Positions 24,339-34,765 are shown, counted from the stretch's first letter. The stretch is 64,000 nt of DNA from Bacillus sp. V2I10 (GCF_030817055.1 NZ_JAUSYV010000001.1:644001-708000); one strand, 5' to 3'. Numbers and translations: made by a program. The notes: generated by a model not told the origin, from the letters alone.

Positions 24339-26360
24339 TTGACTAATAGTGTTAAAGGCAGAGAAACTAATCAGGTTCGTTTTCATGGCTACAATGTGAA
24401 TGACATTAAAAATTGGAGTGCTGAGTCAGATCCCTTTGCAAAATATAATCGGTCCCGTGTTCCATTGGCAAAAAGAATTCCATTTTTTGCACCAACTCAA
24501 GTTAATCCCAAACTCAGTCCGCTTCCACAGGTAATGAATTTATCTGCAGATTATGATAAATCAGCAATCAGTTTTAAATACGGTAAATCTTTTGCGAAGA
24601 ACCTCCTTAAATTTTGGCAGTACACAGATATTTACGGGGCATGGCATGGGCTGCCTATTTTACATTCAGAAGAAGAGAATGCTCAATATGGTGTTATCAA
24701 TTTACCTAATCCCGCTTATACGGACGCGGCACATCGGAACGGTGTCTTGAGCTTAGGAAAATGGTTTTGGCCCCGTGAAGGCCAAAACTTTTCTGAATGG
24801 GTTGAGGAGAAAGAAGATCATACCTTTCCAATTGCTGACAAACTGCTTGAAATGTGTGAATATTTCGGCTTTGATGGATACTTTATTAATCAGGAAGCTA
24901 CGATCACACAAAAAGACAGTGAGAATTTAATGAAAATGATGAAATACATGCAAAAAAAAGCATCAAAGCCTTTTCATGTTCAATGGTATGATGCCATTCT
25001 TAAAGATGGAAAGTTAAACTATCAGAATGAGTTTAACGAAAAAAATGATAGTTGGGTAAGAGATGGGGCAGAAAGGGTCAGCAACAGCATTTTCTTAAAT
25101 TATGCGTGGAACGATAAGCGTTTGGAGTATTCTAATAGTCATGCAGAAAAAAGAGGTTTAGACCCTTATACCGAAGTATTTGCAGGAACAGAAAATGATA
25201 AATATGGGTATAACCCCCCATATGATACGAGATTAATATTCCCTGAGAATGGTGAGCCTAGAACTGGCTGGGCTCTGTTCGGCACAGATTTTGTATGGAA
25301 TCGCTACGATAATAAATTGGACCCAGAAGATCAAGAAGAAGTAGATAGACGAGAAAGGCGTTATTGGTGCGGTCCAACAGAAAGTCCTTTAGATCCTATA
25401 GGGAGAACGTTATATAAGCCGTACAAAGATGAATATAAAGCCGTCAATCCTGAAGAGTTTCGCTGCTGGGACGGTGTTTCTCGTTATATACCTGAGAGGT
25501 CTGTTATTGGTTCCTATCCTTTTCTTACAAGTTTCAATACAGGGCATGGGAAAAGATTCTTTGTAAATGGGAAACTGGCAAGCGTCGAAGAATGGAATAA
25601 TGCAAGTATTCAAGATATTTTGCCCACATGGCAATGGTGGGTGACAAACAGCAGGTCAGATCATCCAATCTCTGTTTCTTATGATTACCAAACAGCCTAC
25701 GATGGAGGCTCATCACTTAAAATAAGCGGAGATTTATCGGAAGATCAAGCAGCAGAAATAAGACTTTTTAAGACATGCTTACCAGTAGATGATGATGTTT
25801 CTCTTTCATTTACATACAAAAGCAATCTAAAAGATCACTCAAAAGACTTTAAGTTTGGTCTTATTTTTGAAGATCAGCCTTATCAGTTCTATTGGGTGGA
25901 TAGTGAAGAAAAAATGACCTCTGATTGGACTGCAAATTCTCTTTCACTGGCTAACTTTAAAGGGAGAGTCATTGCAGCCATTGGTATACAAGTTGCTAAC
26001 GGCCAAAGAGATTATTGTCTGAATCTTGGACAAATTCATTTGGCAAAAGGAGAAAAAACAGACAAACCAAAAGAGCCAACCGGGTTTACAATTGATCACC
26101 TGAAAATGAATGAGGGAACAGCCGATGTTTTTCTATCCTGGGACTTCGATCCGGAAAACATCTTATTCTACGAAATATACCATGTAACAGGAGAGAGGAA
26201 TCGCGAATTAGTAGGAAGAATTTATGATGAAGTTTACTATATTCATCAATTAAAAAATAGAAATCATGAACGAAAAACTTATTTAGAACTGCTGGCTGTC
26301 AGCCCTGATCATTCGAGAAGCACAGCATTGTGCAAAGATATTACCTGGTCAGTAAACTAG
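24339..26360 (+). CDS. Endo-beta-N-acetylglucosaminidase, GH85
   Basis: A 673-residue protein with a GH85 barrel. Key blocks are KFWQYTDIYGAWHGLPI, DAAHRNGVLSLGKWFWP, and FDGYFINQEAT with the catalytic Asn184/Glu186 pair (substrate-assisted mechanism). These enzymes cut between the two core GlcNAc residues of N-glycans. A C-terminal beta-sandwich region follows (about 440-670). No signal peptide is present, so it is cytoplasmic, unlike many secreted bacterial GH85 enzymes. Start is TTG 24339, directly behind AGGGAGGAG; an earlier GTG at 24300 lacks one. It heads a unit with TIM-barrel proteins and a clan GH-A hydrolase. Confidence 0.88.
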   Translation: MTNSVKGRETNQVRFHGYNVNDIKNWSAESDPFAKYNRSRVPLAKRIPFFAPTQVNPKLSPLPQVMNLSADYDKSAISFKYGKSFAKNLLKFWQYTDIYGAWHGLPILHSEEENAQYGVINLPNPAYTDAAHRNGVLSLGKWFWPREGQNFSEWVEEKEDHTFPIADKLLEMCEYFGFDGYFINQEATITQKDSENLMKMMKYMQKKASKPFHVQWYDAILKDGKLNYQNEFNEKNDSWVRDGAERVSNSIFLNYAWNDKRLEYSNSHAEKRGLDPYTEVFAGTENDKYGYNPPYDTRLIFPENGEPRTGWALFGTDFVWNRYDNKLDPEDQEEVDRRERRYWCGPTESPLDPIGRTLYKPYKDEYKAVNPEEFRCWDGVSRYIPERSVIGSYPFLTSFNTGHGKRFFVNGKLASVEEWNNASIQDILPTWQWWVTNSRSDHPISVSYDYQTAYDGGSSLKISGDLSEDQAAEIRLFKTCLPVDDDVSLSFTYKSNLKDHSKDFKFGLIFEDQPYQFYWVDSEEKMTSDWTANSLSLANFKGRVIAAIGIQVANGQRDYCLNLGQIHLAKGEKTDKPKEPTGFTIDHLKMNEGTADVFLSWDFDPENILFYEIYHVTGERNRELVGRIYDEVYYIHQLKNRNHERKTYLELLAVSPDHSRSTALCKDITWSVN

Positions 26361-26436
26361 TTTCATCTCTCAATTTAGCTTTAAACATCTAAAAAAATTT
26401 ATCTTGCAGAATCATAAAATAAGGAGTGTATGTATA

Positions 26437-27309
26437 GTGAAAGTTGGAATTAGTTCTTATAGCTTATTAAAGGATCTTACAAATGGAAGCCTTACCATAT
26501 TGGATGTAGTACAATGGGTAGCTGATAATGGGGGTACTCATCTTGAACTCGTTCCATACGGTTTTTCGGTAGTTGACAATACCGAACTGGCAGATGCAAT
26601 AAGAGAAAAGGCTCTTGATGCAGGAATAGAATTATCTGCCTATTCACTCCCGGCTAATTTTATCCAGGAAACGGAACAAGCGTTTATAGAAGAGGTAGAC
26701 AGATTAAAAAAACATGTGGATGTTGTGAACCGAATGGGCATTAAAATTATGCGGCATGATGTTACTGCATTTAGACTAGAGCAAGAAGAAATGACCATAC
26801 ACTATTTTGAAGAGCACTTTGAGCAGATGGTAAGAGGAAGTCAGCTGATTGCTGATTATGCAGATCAATTTGGCATAACAACAACAATTGAAAATCATGG
26901 CTTCAACGTACAATCAAGTGATCGTGTACAGCGGGTGCTTCATGCTGTAAAACGGGATAATTTTAAAACAACACTTGATATAGGTAATTTCTTATGCATT
27001 GACGAAGACCCTCTGGTGGGAGTAAAGAAGAATGTAAAATATGCCAAGACAGTCCATGTCAAAGATTTTTATATACGCCCTTACTATGAGAATCCCGGTG
27101 GCGGTGAGTGGTTCAGAACTGTAAACAATAATTATCTGCGCGGGGCTATTGTTGGGCATGGGGATATTAATATCCGTGAAGCATTAAGGCTGGTCAAGCA
27201 ATCAGGCTACGATGGATATTTAACCGTAGAATTTGAGGGAATGGAAAACTGTCAGGAAGGCACCAGAATTGGCATGGATAACGTCTGCCGAATCTGGGAT
27301 GAAGTTTAA
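26437..27309 (+). CDS. Sugar phosphate isomerase/epimerase-like TIM barrel, paralogue A
   Basis: A 290-residue xylose-isomerase-like TIM barrel with metal-ligand blocks TTIENHGFN, TTLDIGNFLC, HVKDFYIRP and VEFEGME. GTG 26437 follows AAGGAGTG. It is clearly paralogous to the protein at 38599-39456, sharing the runs TLDIGNFLC, KDFYIRP and LRGAIVG. The two genes bracket the hydrolases and importer of this locus and may act on different products of the same glycan. Reaction unknown; isomerisation or epimerisation of a released hexose derivative is likely. Confidence 0.83.
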   Translation: MKVGISSYSLLKDLTNGSLTILDVVQWVADNGGTHLELVPYGFSVVDNTELADAIREKALDAGIELSAYSLPANFIQETEQAFIEEVDRLKKHVDVVNRMGIKIMRHDVTAFRLEQEEMTIHYFEEHFEQMVRGSQLIADYADQFGITTTIENHGFNVQSSDRVQRVLHAVKRDNFKTTLDIGNFLCIDEDPLVGVKKNVKYAKTVHVKDFYIRPYYENPGGGEWFRTVNNNYLRGAIVGHGDINIREALRLVKQSGYDGYLTVEFEGMENCQEGTRIGMDNVCRIWDEV

Positions 27310-27365
27310 TTTTAGAGTGTGAGTACGACTGAACAGAGCTGCTTATAAAGGAAGGGAGAGTTAAA

Positions 27366-28265
27366 ATGGATACCAAGAACAAGAACATAAAGAAATTAAA
27401 GAATAAAACGGGTATTATTGTTGACAGTTTGCAGTTGCCGCTTGAAGAAGGCTTAATAACAGCAAAAAAGCTCGGTGCGGATGGTGTTCAGATCTACGCT
27501 GTTTCAGGTGAAATGAGTCCTGAAAATTTATCATCAGCAGCCAGAAAAAATCTTAAATCAATGATAGAAGGATTAGGCTTAGAGATAAGCGCCCTTTGTG
27601 GTGACTTGGGCGGACATGGATTTCAAGATCATGGTCTTAATCCATTAAAAATAGAGAAATCAAAAAGAATACTAGATTTGGCAGTAGAGCTGGGTACAAA
27701 CATTGTGACTACTCATATCGGAATCATACCTGAGGATCCTGACTCCAGAATATATGATTCTATGCAAAGGGCATGTGAGGAGCTGGGTGTTTATGCGAAG
27801 AGCTTGAATGCTTACTTTGCCATCGAGACAGGCCCTGAAACGGCTAAGCGGCTGAAATCATTTTTAGACTCGCTCAGTACAAATGGTGTTTCCGTTAATT
27901 TTGATCCTGCAAATATGGTTATGGTAACTGGAGATGATCCAGTTGAGGGTGTTAAATTGCTTAAAGAGTACCTCGTCCATTCTCATGTCAAAGATGGAGT
28001 CCAATACAAACCAGTTGATCCAAGGAATGTTTATGGGTTCCTTGGCCATGACAGCGGAACTGATCATGAGAAAATTGCCGAGATGGTTAGTTCAGGAGAA
28101 TATTTTATGGAAGTGCCGCTGGGTAATGGCCATGTAAATTTTACAGATTACTTTGCAGCTCTTCAAGAGATAGAATACAGAGGCTACCTAACAATAGGAA
28201 AGAGAAGTGAAAGCAAATCCAATACAAGATATTACGGAAGCAATTGCTTTTATACAAAAGTTTAA
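27366..28265 (+). CDS. Sugar phosphate isomerase/epimerase-like TIM barrel (second type)
   Basis: A 299-residue TIM-barrel protein of the same superfamily but a different subgroup from its neighbours. Blocks ISALCGDLGGHGF, NIVTTHIGIIPED, AIETGPETAKRL, VNFDPANMVM and HSHVKDG carry the expected metal ligands. ATG 27366 follows GGAAGGGAG. It closes the first unit of the glycan locus: a terminator lies at 28279-28313. Function beyond the fold is unknown. Confidence 0.82.
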   Translation: MDTKNKNIKKLKNKTGIIVDSLQLPLEEGLITAKKLGADGVQIYAVSGEMSPENLSSAARKNLKSMIEGLGLEISALCGDLGGHGFQDHGLNPLKIEKSKRILDLAVELGTNIVTTHIGIIPEDPDSRIYDSMQRACEELGVYAKSLNAYFAIETGPETAKRLKSFLDSLSTNGVSVNFDPANMVMVTGDDPVEGVKLLKEYLVHSHVKDGVQYKPVDPRNVYGFLGHDSGTDHEKIAEMVSSGEYFMEVPLGNGHVNFTDYFAALQEIEYRGYLTIGKRSESKSNTRYYGSNCFYTKV

Positions 28266-28278
28266 GTAAACAATGGAC

Positions 28279-28313
28279 AGGGTGAGGAATGACAAGTTCC
28301 TTTCCCTTTTTTT
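28279..28313 (+). terminator. Terminator after TIM-barrel gene
   Basis: AGGGTGAGGAA (28279-28289) pairs, with one mismatch, with TTCCTTTCCCT (28297-28307); T7 follows. Confidence 0.75.
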
Positions 28314-28546
28314 ATTTGTCTTTTTACAAAAGTATAGGTTGTTTCTATGGAGAGAATTTAAAATATGATACAAGATTAGCAGAAATATAAGGTCTTTAAT
28401 GGAAAGTAAATTCTTACAATGCCTAGTCATAATACACATATTGTACGAACCAATAGGAATGGTAAACTGATGCAGAGCTTTTCAATAATGAGGTGCTCTT
28501 TTATTATCGGCAAATCGATTTTTTTTCAGATATGGGGGGATTTTAG

Positions 28547-31500
28547 TTGAAGCAGGTTCTGGTATTTTATGATGAAACGTTTCCCTTTGCTGGATTAAGG
28601 CCAACACGTGAATGGCTAAATCTTTTAAAGGAAAAGTTTACTGTTGTGGATTCAAAGAATTTGGAAATGGAACTTAGGAATCCTGTATATAGCAGTTTTA
28701 TCCACATGCATGGTCCTTATTTTCCTAAAAGATCCTGGGGCGATATATCGTCATTTTTAGAAAAGGGTAAGGGGCTTTTATATCTTGGCGGTATTCCTTT
28801 TCGCAAGCCATGTAACTTTACAAATGGTTCGTGGGAAATAGAAAGAGAACAGACCGGTTATCACATGCATTTAAACATACATGAAGCGCTCACAGTAAAA
28901 TCTAAAGATGTAAAAACCCTGAATCATAATAAGGAAATTCCATTGCTTGATGGCTTTGAAGCCCTATTTTCTAAAGAAGACACCTATAATTTTATTTTAC
29001 ATGTAACAAAAAAAAGTTCGATAGAAAAAGAGATGGGTTCTAACGGACCTATGGATGCCAGGATTTACCCTTTGCTTACAGGTGAAAATAAGGGAGAAAG
29101 AAAAATAACGGCTCCTGTGATATTGATAGAAAATTATAAGGGGAAATTTCCGGGCGGAAGATGGATTTTTATGAATCAAGAGCTGGCAAATCCTTTTTAT
29201 AATGAACAAAGCATTCACCTGATAGAAAGTCTTTCCCAATACATTAACTGCGGCGTTACAGAAATTTGGCTAAAAACGAATTATGCCTGTTATGAAGCGA
29301 ATGAATCACCAGCAATTTCCCTTCAATTTCAGTCAATTCATAAGAAGAGCACAGAATGGACTTTTGAGATAAAAATTACAAAAGATCATGCTGAAGTATT
29401 TACTCATCGTTTTAATACAACTGTTTCAAGCTACTTGGATTTTAAAAGAATTCATCCTGATATTACAATCTCACCTGGCTTATATGAAGTTGTGTGTACG
29501 GCGACTTCAAATAAAGGAGAAAAACTGATTTATAAGCAGGGATTCTGGGGAATGGACCGATCTTTATTAAGTAAAGGGGAGCCTTTAGCAGTCGATCGGG
29601 ATTATTTCCGAAAGAACGGGAAGCCTTTGCCTATTGTCGGCATGACTTACATGACCTCAGATGTATCGCGCTATTTTTTATTTCTGCCTAACCCTGCGGT
29701 ATGGGATCGTGATTTTGCCCAGATGAAAAAGGCAAATATTAATTATGTAAGAACAGGCATCTGGACCGCTTACCGCAACATCATGTTTGTGGACGGGCAC
29801 GTAAGTGAGGAAGTCTTGAGAGCTTTAGATGCGTTTGTTCTTTGTGCAAAAAAGTATGAAATTGATGTTACTTTCTGCTTTTTCTCATTCACGCCGGAAA
29901 TGTGGGATGGAGAAAATCCATACTTAGATCCAAGGAGTGTAGAAGCACAAAAACGGTTTATTACAACAATTGTGCAAAGACATAAAGAGACGAAGAATTT
30001 AAATTGGGACTTAATTAATGAGCCATCTATGTTTGATCCAAATCGGGGATTTTCCGGACCGAGATCTCTTCATGATTCTTACGATAAAAAGGAATTTCGC
30101 AATTGGTTAAAGAATAAACATCGAACAATCGAAAACCTTCAGGAAAATTGGAATGTAACTCCGGCAGAAATTCCAGATTTCAACAGCATCAATACCCCTG
30201 AACCTAGTGAGATCAATTCGCATATTCAAAACATGGCTTGGGGAAATCGCGGACTAAAATGGTTCGACTATACCTTCTACACCATGGATATGCATAATAA
30301 ATGGGCAAAAGGTTTAACAGCAGCAATTAAGCATTTTACACCAGATCAATTGGTCACAGTGGGACAGGATGAAGCATTGACGTCTCAAAGACCCTCACCG
30401 ATGTTTTATGAAGAGGCTGTAGACTATACAACGAATCACTCTTGGTGGTTTATGGATCAGCTTTTATGGGACAGCATCTTTACGAAAGCTCCAAATAAAC
30501 CAAATTTAATTCAAGAAACAGGAATCATGTATGTCGAGCGTCCAGATAATATCGCAAAGAGAACTGAAGAAGAGTTAAGGAATATTCTCGAAAGGAAATA
30601 TGCTTATTCTTTCGCTGGGGCCGGGGCTGGCGCTGTTCAATGGATATGGAATACAAATTATTTTATTAACAATATAAATGAGTCTAATATCGGAGCAATA
30701 AGAGCCGATGGCACAGAAAAGCCAGAGGCTAATGTATCGTATGATTTTGGGGCGTTTATGAAAGACATCAGCCACATATTTGAAGGAAGAAAGATTGAAG
30801 AAGTGGCTGTTATTTTCCCATTTTCCAATGATTTTTCAAATAGGCGTTTGGCTTTTGATTCTACTGCACGATTAACTAGAGTTATGGCTTACGAATTAAA
30901 TGTAGCTTTTCGGGCAATAAGTGAATATCATTTGGATGATTTAAGGATAAATCCGTCTAAATTAATCATCGTGCCAAGTGCGCATACCTTTAATACAAAG
31001 GCTTTTAAAAAGCTTCTTGAAATAGTGGAAGCTACTGGAGCTACATTATTATATACCGGACCAATAAGCATGGATGAGTATTGGAATAAGACTGAAAGAG
31101 CAAAGCGAATTGTCGGAAAAACTTCAGTTGGAAATATAAGAAGAGAAGAATTTATGTTCATTAATAATACAAGGCATCTCGCATCGTTCCCAGACAAACG
31201 AATAGCAGAAGTGATGAAGGAGATCCCGCTTGATTGTATACAGCCAACAGAGATTCAGCAATACAAGATCGGAAAAGGGAAGCTTTTGTGGTCTCCGTTA
31301 TCAATTGAACTAAACGAAAGAAATGAACCAATTTCCGAACTTTATAAGTATGCTTTGAATATTGCTGGTGTCGCTGAAGATTTAAAATGGATAAAAGGCG
31401 ATTATCCAGGTATATATGGACGCAAGCTCAGTTTTCATTCTGAGGATCTGTTTATCTTTGTTTCGGAATGCGGAGAAGATGTTGAGATGGAAATACAAAA

Positions 31501-31654
31501 TACGCAAAACGGATCAACATATGAGTTCCTTCTGGAAGCTGAACGGTCTGTGCTGTTTGCAGCCGGTAAGGATGGAAAGCTAATAGGTGTATATCGTGAC
31601 CATGAAGTATCTGCAGCGGTCATTCAATCTGGTTTCACTCACATGAAGCAGTAA
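28547..31654 (+). CDS. Large clan GH-A glycoside hydrolase
   Basis: A 1035-residue cytoplasmic protein with several domains. Residues 1-230 look like a glutamine-amidotransferase-like fold (GKGLLYLGGIPFRKP), 250-335 a beta-sandwich, and 360-720 a TIM barrel with the clan GH-A acid/base in WDLINEPS (Glu492) and nucleophile in LIQETGIMY (Glu657). A further amidotransferase-like segment (about 775-900) and a C-terminal beta domain follow. The layout recalls GH42 or GH5-related beta-galactosidases and beta-mannosidases. Beside GH85 and GH125, a beta-mannosidase for the Man-beta-GlcNAc core, or a beta-galactosidase, would be the missing activity. TTG 28547 follows GGGGGGA. Exact family unresolved. 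Confidence 0.75.
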   Translation: MKQVLVFYDETFPFAGLRPTREWLNLLKEKFTVVDSKNLEMELRNPVYSSFIHMHGPYFPKRSWGDISSFLEKGKGLLYLGGIPFRKPCNFTNGSWEIEREQTGYHMHLNIHEALTVKSKDVKTLNHNKEIPLLDGFEALFSKEDTYNFILHVTKKSSIEKEMGSNGPMDARIYPLLTGENKGERKITAPVILIENYKGKFPGGRWIFMNQELANPFYNEQSIHLIESLSQYINCGVTEIWLKTNYACYEANESPAISLQFQSIHKKSTEWTFEIKITKDHAEVFTHRFNTTVSSYLDFKRIHPDITISPGLYEVVCTATSNKGEKLIYKQGFWGMDRSLLSKGEPLAVDRDYFRKNGKPLPIVGMTYMTSDVSRYFLFLPNPAVWDRDFAQMKKANINYVRTGIWTAYRNIMFVDGHVSEEVLRALDAFVLCAKKYEIDVTFCFFSFTPEMWDGENPYLDPRSVEAQKRFITTIVQRHKETKNLNWDLINEPSMFDPNRGFSGPRSLHDSYDKKEFRNWLKNKHRTIENLQENWNVTPAEIPDFNSINTPEPSEINSHIQNMAWGNRGLKWFDYTFYTMDMHNKWAKGLTAAIKHFTPDQLVTVGQDEALTSQRPSPMFYEEAVDYTTNHSWWFMDQLLWDSIFTKAPNKPNLIQETGIMYVERPDNIAKRTEEELRNILERKYAYSFAGAGAGAVQWIWNTNYFINNINESNIGAIRADGTEKPEANVSYDFGAFMKDISHIFEGRKIEEVAVIFPFSNDFSNRRLAFDSTARLTRVMAYELNVAFRAISEYHLDDLRINPSKLIIVPSAHTFNTKAFKKLLEIVEATGATLLYTGPISMDEYWNKTERAKRIVGKTSVGNIRREEFMFINNTRHLASFPDKRIAEVMKEIPLDCIQPTEIQQYKIGKGKLLWSPLSIELNERNEPISELYKYALNIAGVAEDLKWIKGDYPGIYGRKLSFHSEDLFIFVSECGEDVEMEIQNTQNGSTYEFLLEAERSVLFAAGKDGKLIGVYRDHEVSAAVIQSGFTHMKQ

Positions 31655-31660
31655 GAAGAA

Positions 31661-31695
31661 AAGAAGCCTTTTCACAATTCAGGAAAAGGCTTCTT
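31661..31695. terminator. Bidirectional terminator
   Basis: AAGAAGCCTTTTC (31661-31673) pairs with GAAAAGGCTTCTT (31683-31695), between convergent genes. Confidence 0.85.
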
Positions 31696-31718
31696 GTGTT
31701 ATTTTGACTGTCCCTAAG

Positions 31719-33938
31719 TTATTCCGTGGCTTTTGTATATAATTTTCTGAATTGACCAGGTGTAATTCCTTCAGAGTTTTTGAATTTCCTGATAAAGTTC
31801 GGTACGTCAATATATCCTACCTCAGATATAATTTTTTTAATTGACGAATTAGTCTGTAGCAGTTGTTTCTTAACTTCGTCTGTCCGTAAGTTCCATACAT
31901 ACTGTGAGAAAGTTGTTCCTGTCTGTTCTTTTATAAAACGGCTCAGATAAGAGCTCGATAAGCCAAATTGCTCTGCCATTCCTTCTAGGCTTAATTCGTA
32001 CTCAGCGTAGTGGTTTGTAAGATAATCGAGAATATTTTGCTCTAATTGGTTTTTTTGAGATTCTTTTGTTTTTGAAATTTCTGCACAGATATCAATTGTC
32101 ATTTCAATTAAGTTTTTTTCAATCTCGATAAATGACTGTCTTTCTATCAATTGATAGATTTTGCCGAAATTACACGGTACATTCATGTCATTCACTGTTT
32201 TAGTGATTGTGTTTACAACGTCATAGGTCATCCCTTTTAGTAAATGAATAGATGAACTGTTGTCTCGAAGCCAATTAAACAAAGTTATGATTGTTTCAGA
32301 TGCGATTTCAGCATCCCCCTGTTTATAGCTCATCGACAATTTTAAAAGATATTCTTTAGGGATCCACATTTTTTCATTGAGTTCATCTATTTCTGTAAAT
32401 GCAATGATATCTCTTTTCTCGCTTAATTTTGCGAATTCCAAGGCTGCTGATGCTTCAATAAAAGAACGATTTATATGATTAATTCCTTTATACGTTTCAC
32501 CTACACCAATTTTGGGATTGGGATTGTTCTTCATTAGGATTCTTTGAAATTCATGAATAAGTCTTTCTTTAACAGAAGGATGATCAGAATTTCCATTGGC
32601 CACATAAACCATAGTCTTATTATTAATTAATTCAACACTAAAAATAGTCACCTCTTTTATTAAACTGCTGGAGGAAAGCTCAAGTTTCTTCATATCAATG
32701 GTGCTTAGCTGCCTGCTTGTTAATTCTGTTGTAAATACAAATGAATAGGGACCGTCAATTTGAATGTTCAGCGATTCCAATAAGCCTTCTGACTGCATAT
32801 ATTTATCCATCTGTCCTTGCAAAAGCATCATTAAACATTGATCACGTACGAGTGGCTCCTGATGCAATACGATTTTATTTAACTGTTCCTGATTGAGATA
32901 AATGTTTTCTAAAGTGCTGCGTACGGTATCCAGCTCGTTATTACTCGTAAATTGTAAGCTTTCATCTTTATTTTTAATAAATTCAATGATTTTTTTGATC
33001 GGACGATATTGGTATAAACCCAGCATGATGGCAAGAATTGAAGCCGCGGCTGCGATCCCAAGTATAATCAGCCATATAAACGTGCTGAATTTTGATACTT
33101 TTCCATAAAATTGCTCAGTAGGTATGGCTGCAACAAATGACCAGTTACTTCTTTCTGAATTTACGGATGAAATAGAATAGGAGTTTCCATCAATTTTAAG
33201 TTCTCCAATAAATGATTTTTTTGAAGAAGCTATCTTTTCAATCTGGTTTAAATCGATGGTTTGGGAAGATCTATTGTTGGTCGCAATTACTTTATTATTA
33301 TGATCTAAAATAAATACTTTCCCCTCGTATGTACCAAGAATATTGTTAATCATGTCTTTAAAGAAAGAGTCTTTCAGTTTAAATATGACACTGCCGTATT
33401 GCTTTACAGCTCCTGAGGGAAGCGGATAAATATAGGCGGTTGTATTGTTGGATAATTTCAGATTATTGCTTATAAAAGGGTAGGTTGAGGATTCTATCGC
33501 CTTCAAAAACGTCTTCATTTCCGTATAGGTTGTCTTGTACTCTATGAATGTATTTGTTGACATTAGTCCTTCAGAAGAGTAAATATGATCCTGCTCATTA
33601 TAGTAGAGATAAAGGTCCGTTATAATAGAGCTGTTTTCTTTATATTTATCCAGGCTTTTTATAGCATCAGGATGATTTTCCTTCATCTTTATCATATAAG
33701 GTGTAAGATTTGGATCATATGATATAAGAGTTCCGATCTTGCTAAGCTCCTGCATGCGGCTTTCTGTCAGGTTTTTCACATGATTTAAATTATGCAAATT
33801 TGACAGTTCGATTTCTTCTCTTATACTGGAAACAGAATTGTGATATAAAATGAGGGCCATGACAGAAAATGGAACAAAAAATATAATCAAATAAGAAAAG
33901 ATGTATTGCAGCAATAATCTTGAAGTCATCTTTTTCAT
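31719..33938 (-). CDS. Membrane-bound AraC-family regulator with extracellular sensor
   Basis: A 739-residue one-component regulator (YesN/YtdP-like layout but without a separate kinase). A membrane span near residues 9-31 and a second near 283-307 (WLIILGIAAAASILAIMLGL) enclose about 250 extracellular residues likely to form a Cache-type sensor. A long cytoplasmic linker leads to two AraC helix-turn-helix motifs in the last 100 residues (SLEGMAEQFGLSSSYLSRFI, then SIKKIISEVGYIDVPNFIRK). ATG 33938 follows AAAGGGGTG. It sits next to a YesL-like gene and divergent from the importer genes, which it probably activates in response to extracellular glycan. Confidence 0.9.
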   Translation of the reverse strand: MKKMTSRLLLQYIFSYLIIFFVPFSVMALILYHNSVSSIREEIELSNLHNLNHVKNLTESRMQELSKIGTLISYDPNLTPYMIKMKENHPDAIKSLDKYKENSSIITDLYLYYNEQDHIYSSEGLMSTNTFIEYKTTYTEMKTFLKAIESSTYPFISNNLKLSNNTTAYIYPLPSGAVKQYGSVIFKLKDSFFKDMINNILGTYEGKVFILDHNNKVIATNNRSSQTIDLNQIEKIASSKKSFIGELKIDGNSYSISSVNSERSNWSFVAAIPTEQFYGKVSKFSTFIWLIILGIAAAASILAIMLGLYQYRPIKKIIEFIKNKDESLQFTSNNELDTVRSTLENIYLNQEQLNKIVLHQEPLVRDQCLMMLLQGQMDKYMQSEGLLESLNIQIDGPYSFVFTTELTSRQLSTIDMKKLELSSSSLIKEVTIFSVELINNKTMVYVANGNSDHPSVKERLIHEFQRILMKNNPNPKIGVGETYKGINHINRSFIEASAALEFAKLSEKRDIIAFTEIDELNEKMWIPKEYLLKLSMSYKQGDAEIASETIITLFNWLRDNSSSIHLLKGMTYDVVNTITKTVNDMNVPCNFGKIYQLIERQSFIEIEKNLIEMTIDICAEISKTKESQKNQLEQNILDYLTNHYAEYELSLEGMAEQFGLSSSYLSRFIKEQTGTTFSQYVWNLRTDEVKKQLLQTNSSIKKIISEVGYIDVPNFIRKFKNSEGITPGQFRKLYTKATE

Positions 33939-33968
33939 AGCAACACCCCTTTTAATCTTTTAATTCCT

Positions 33969-34577
33969 TCATTTTGTCTCCAATTTGTTAAAGGAATGCA
34001 GGGAAAACCACATTATTGGAAGAGTTAAAACTGAGATCCCCATGAATAAAAAGATAATAGGGATATACAGCGAAAGGATATACGCTGTTACGATCCATAA
34101 TAAAATGGCCATTACACACAATGGCTGTGCCAGTGATAGGATAAATGCCTGCTTAATATGCTGAAAGAATTTTAAATCATAGTGTACATAAACAGGAAAG
34201 AATAAGATCATGGTGCTGATTAATAACAAACCAAACAGCAGAAGAGGTAAATGGATTAGTGCAGATTTAATAGTAAGTTCATTCAGCTGCAGATCAACCA
34301 GAAGGACAATGCTTAAACATAAAAAGATAAAGCCTGCTAAATTCGTCGTTTTAAAGCTTGATTTATAAACGGACAGGAAAAAAGGGAAGGTTTTCAACTC
34401 TGTCTCCCCTTGAAGCCACTTCCTAATGATTGAAAAGACAGCTGCAGATGAAGGCATAACCCCTAATACAATCCCTCCTGCTATAGTAAAAATGATCCAC
34501 AGCAAATGCAGATACATAGCTTTTAATATCCACTCTGCCAGAGTGTAGAATTTTCCAATCAAAGTGTTAGACCCCAT
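33969..34577 (-). CDS. YesL-like membrane protein (DUF624)
   Basis: A 202-residue protein with four to five membrane spans and the family's N-terminal pattern (WILKAMYLHLLWIIFTIAGG, then GVMPSSAAVFSIIRKWLQGE). DUF624 genes regularly accompany LplABC-type oligosaccharide importers and AraC regulators in Bacillaceae, but no biochemical role is established. ATG 34577 has GGTGGTGA upstream. A 13-of-14 cre match lies 36 bases before the start, so it is probably glucose-repressed with the regulator gene 30 bases downstream. Confidence 0.87.
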   Translation of the reverse strand: MGSNTLIGKFYTLAEWILKAMYLHLLWIIFTIAGGIVLGVMPSSAAVFSIIRKWLQGETELKTFPFFLSVYKSSFKTTNLAGFIFLCLSIVLLVDLQLNELTIKSALIHLPLLLFGLLLISTMILFFPVYVHYDLKFFQHIKQAFILSLAQPLCVMAILLWIVTAYILSLYIPIIFLFMGISVLTLPIMWFSLHSFNKLETK

Positions 34578-34612
34578 TAACTATCACCACCGTTCGAAAT
34601 TATTTCTGATTA

Positions 34613-34626
34613 AGAAAGCGTTAACA
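34613..34626. promoter_or_regulatory. CcpA (cre) site, yesL side
   Basis: AGAAAGCGTTAACA matches 13 of 14 positions of TGWAARCGYTWNCW. It lies just upstream of the yesL-like start in the divergent region. Confidence 0.65.
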
Positions 34627-34765
34627 AGATTGAAAATTCTAAATAAAATCTATCATAAGAATAACAATAAAACGCGGATTTTTAAATAGAGTCTATACGA
34701 AACTGGCATATGTAGAATTTAACGTTAATGTGTAAAATCTATTATTTGCTTGGATTTTCAACTTT

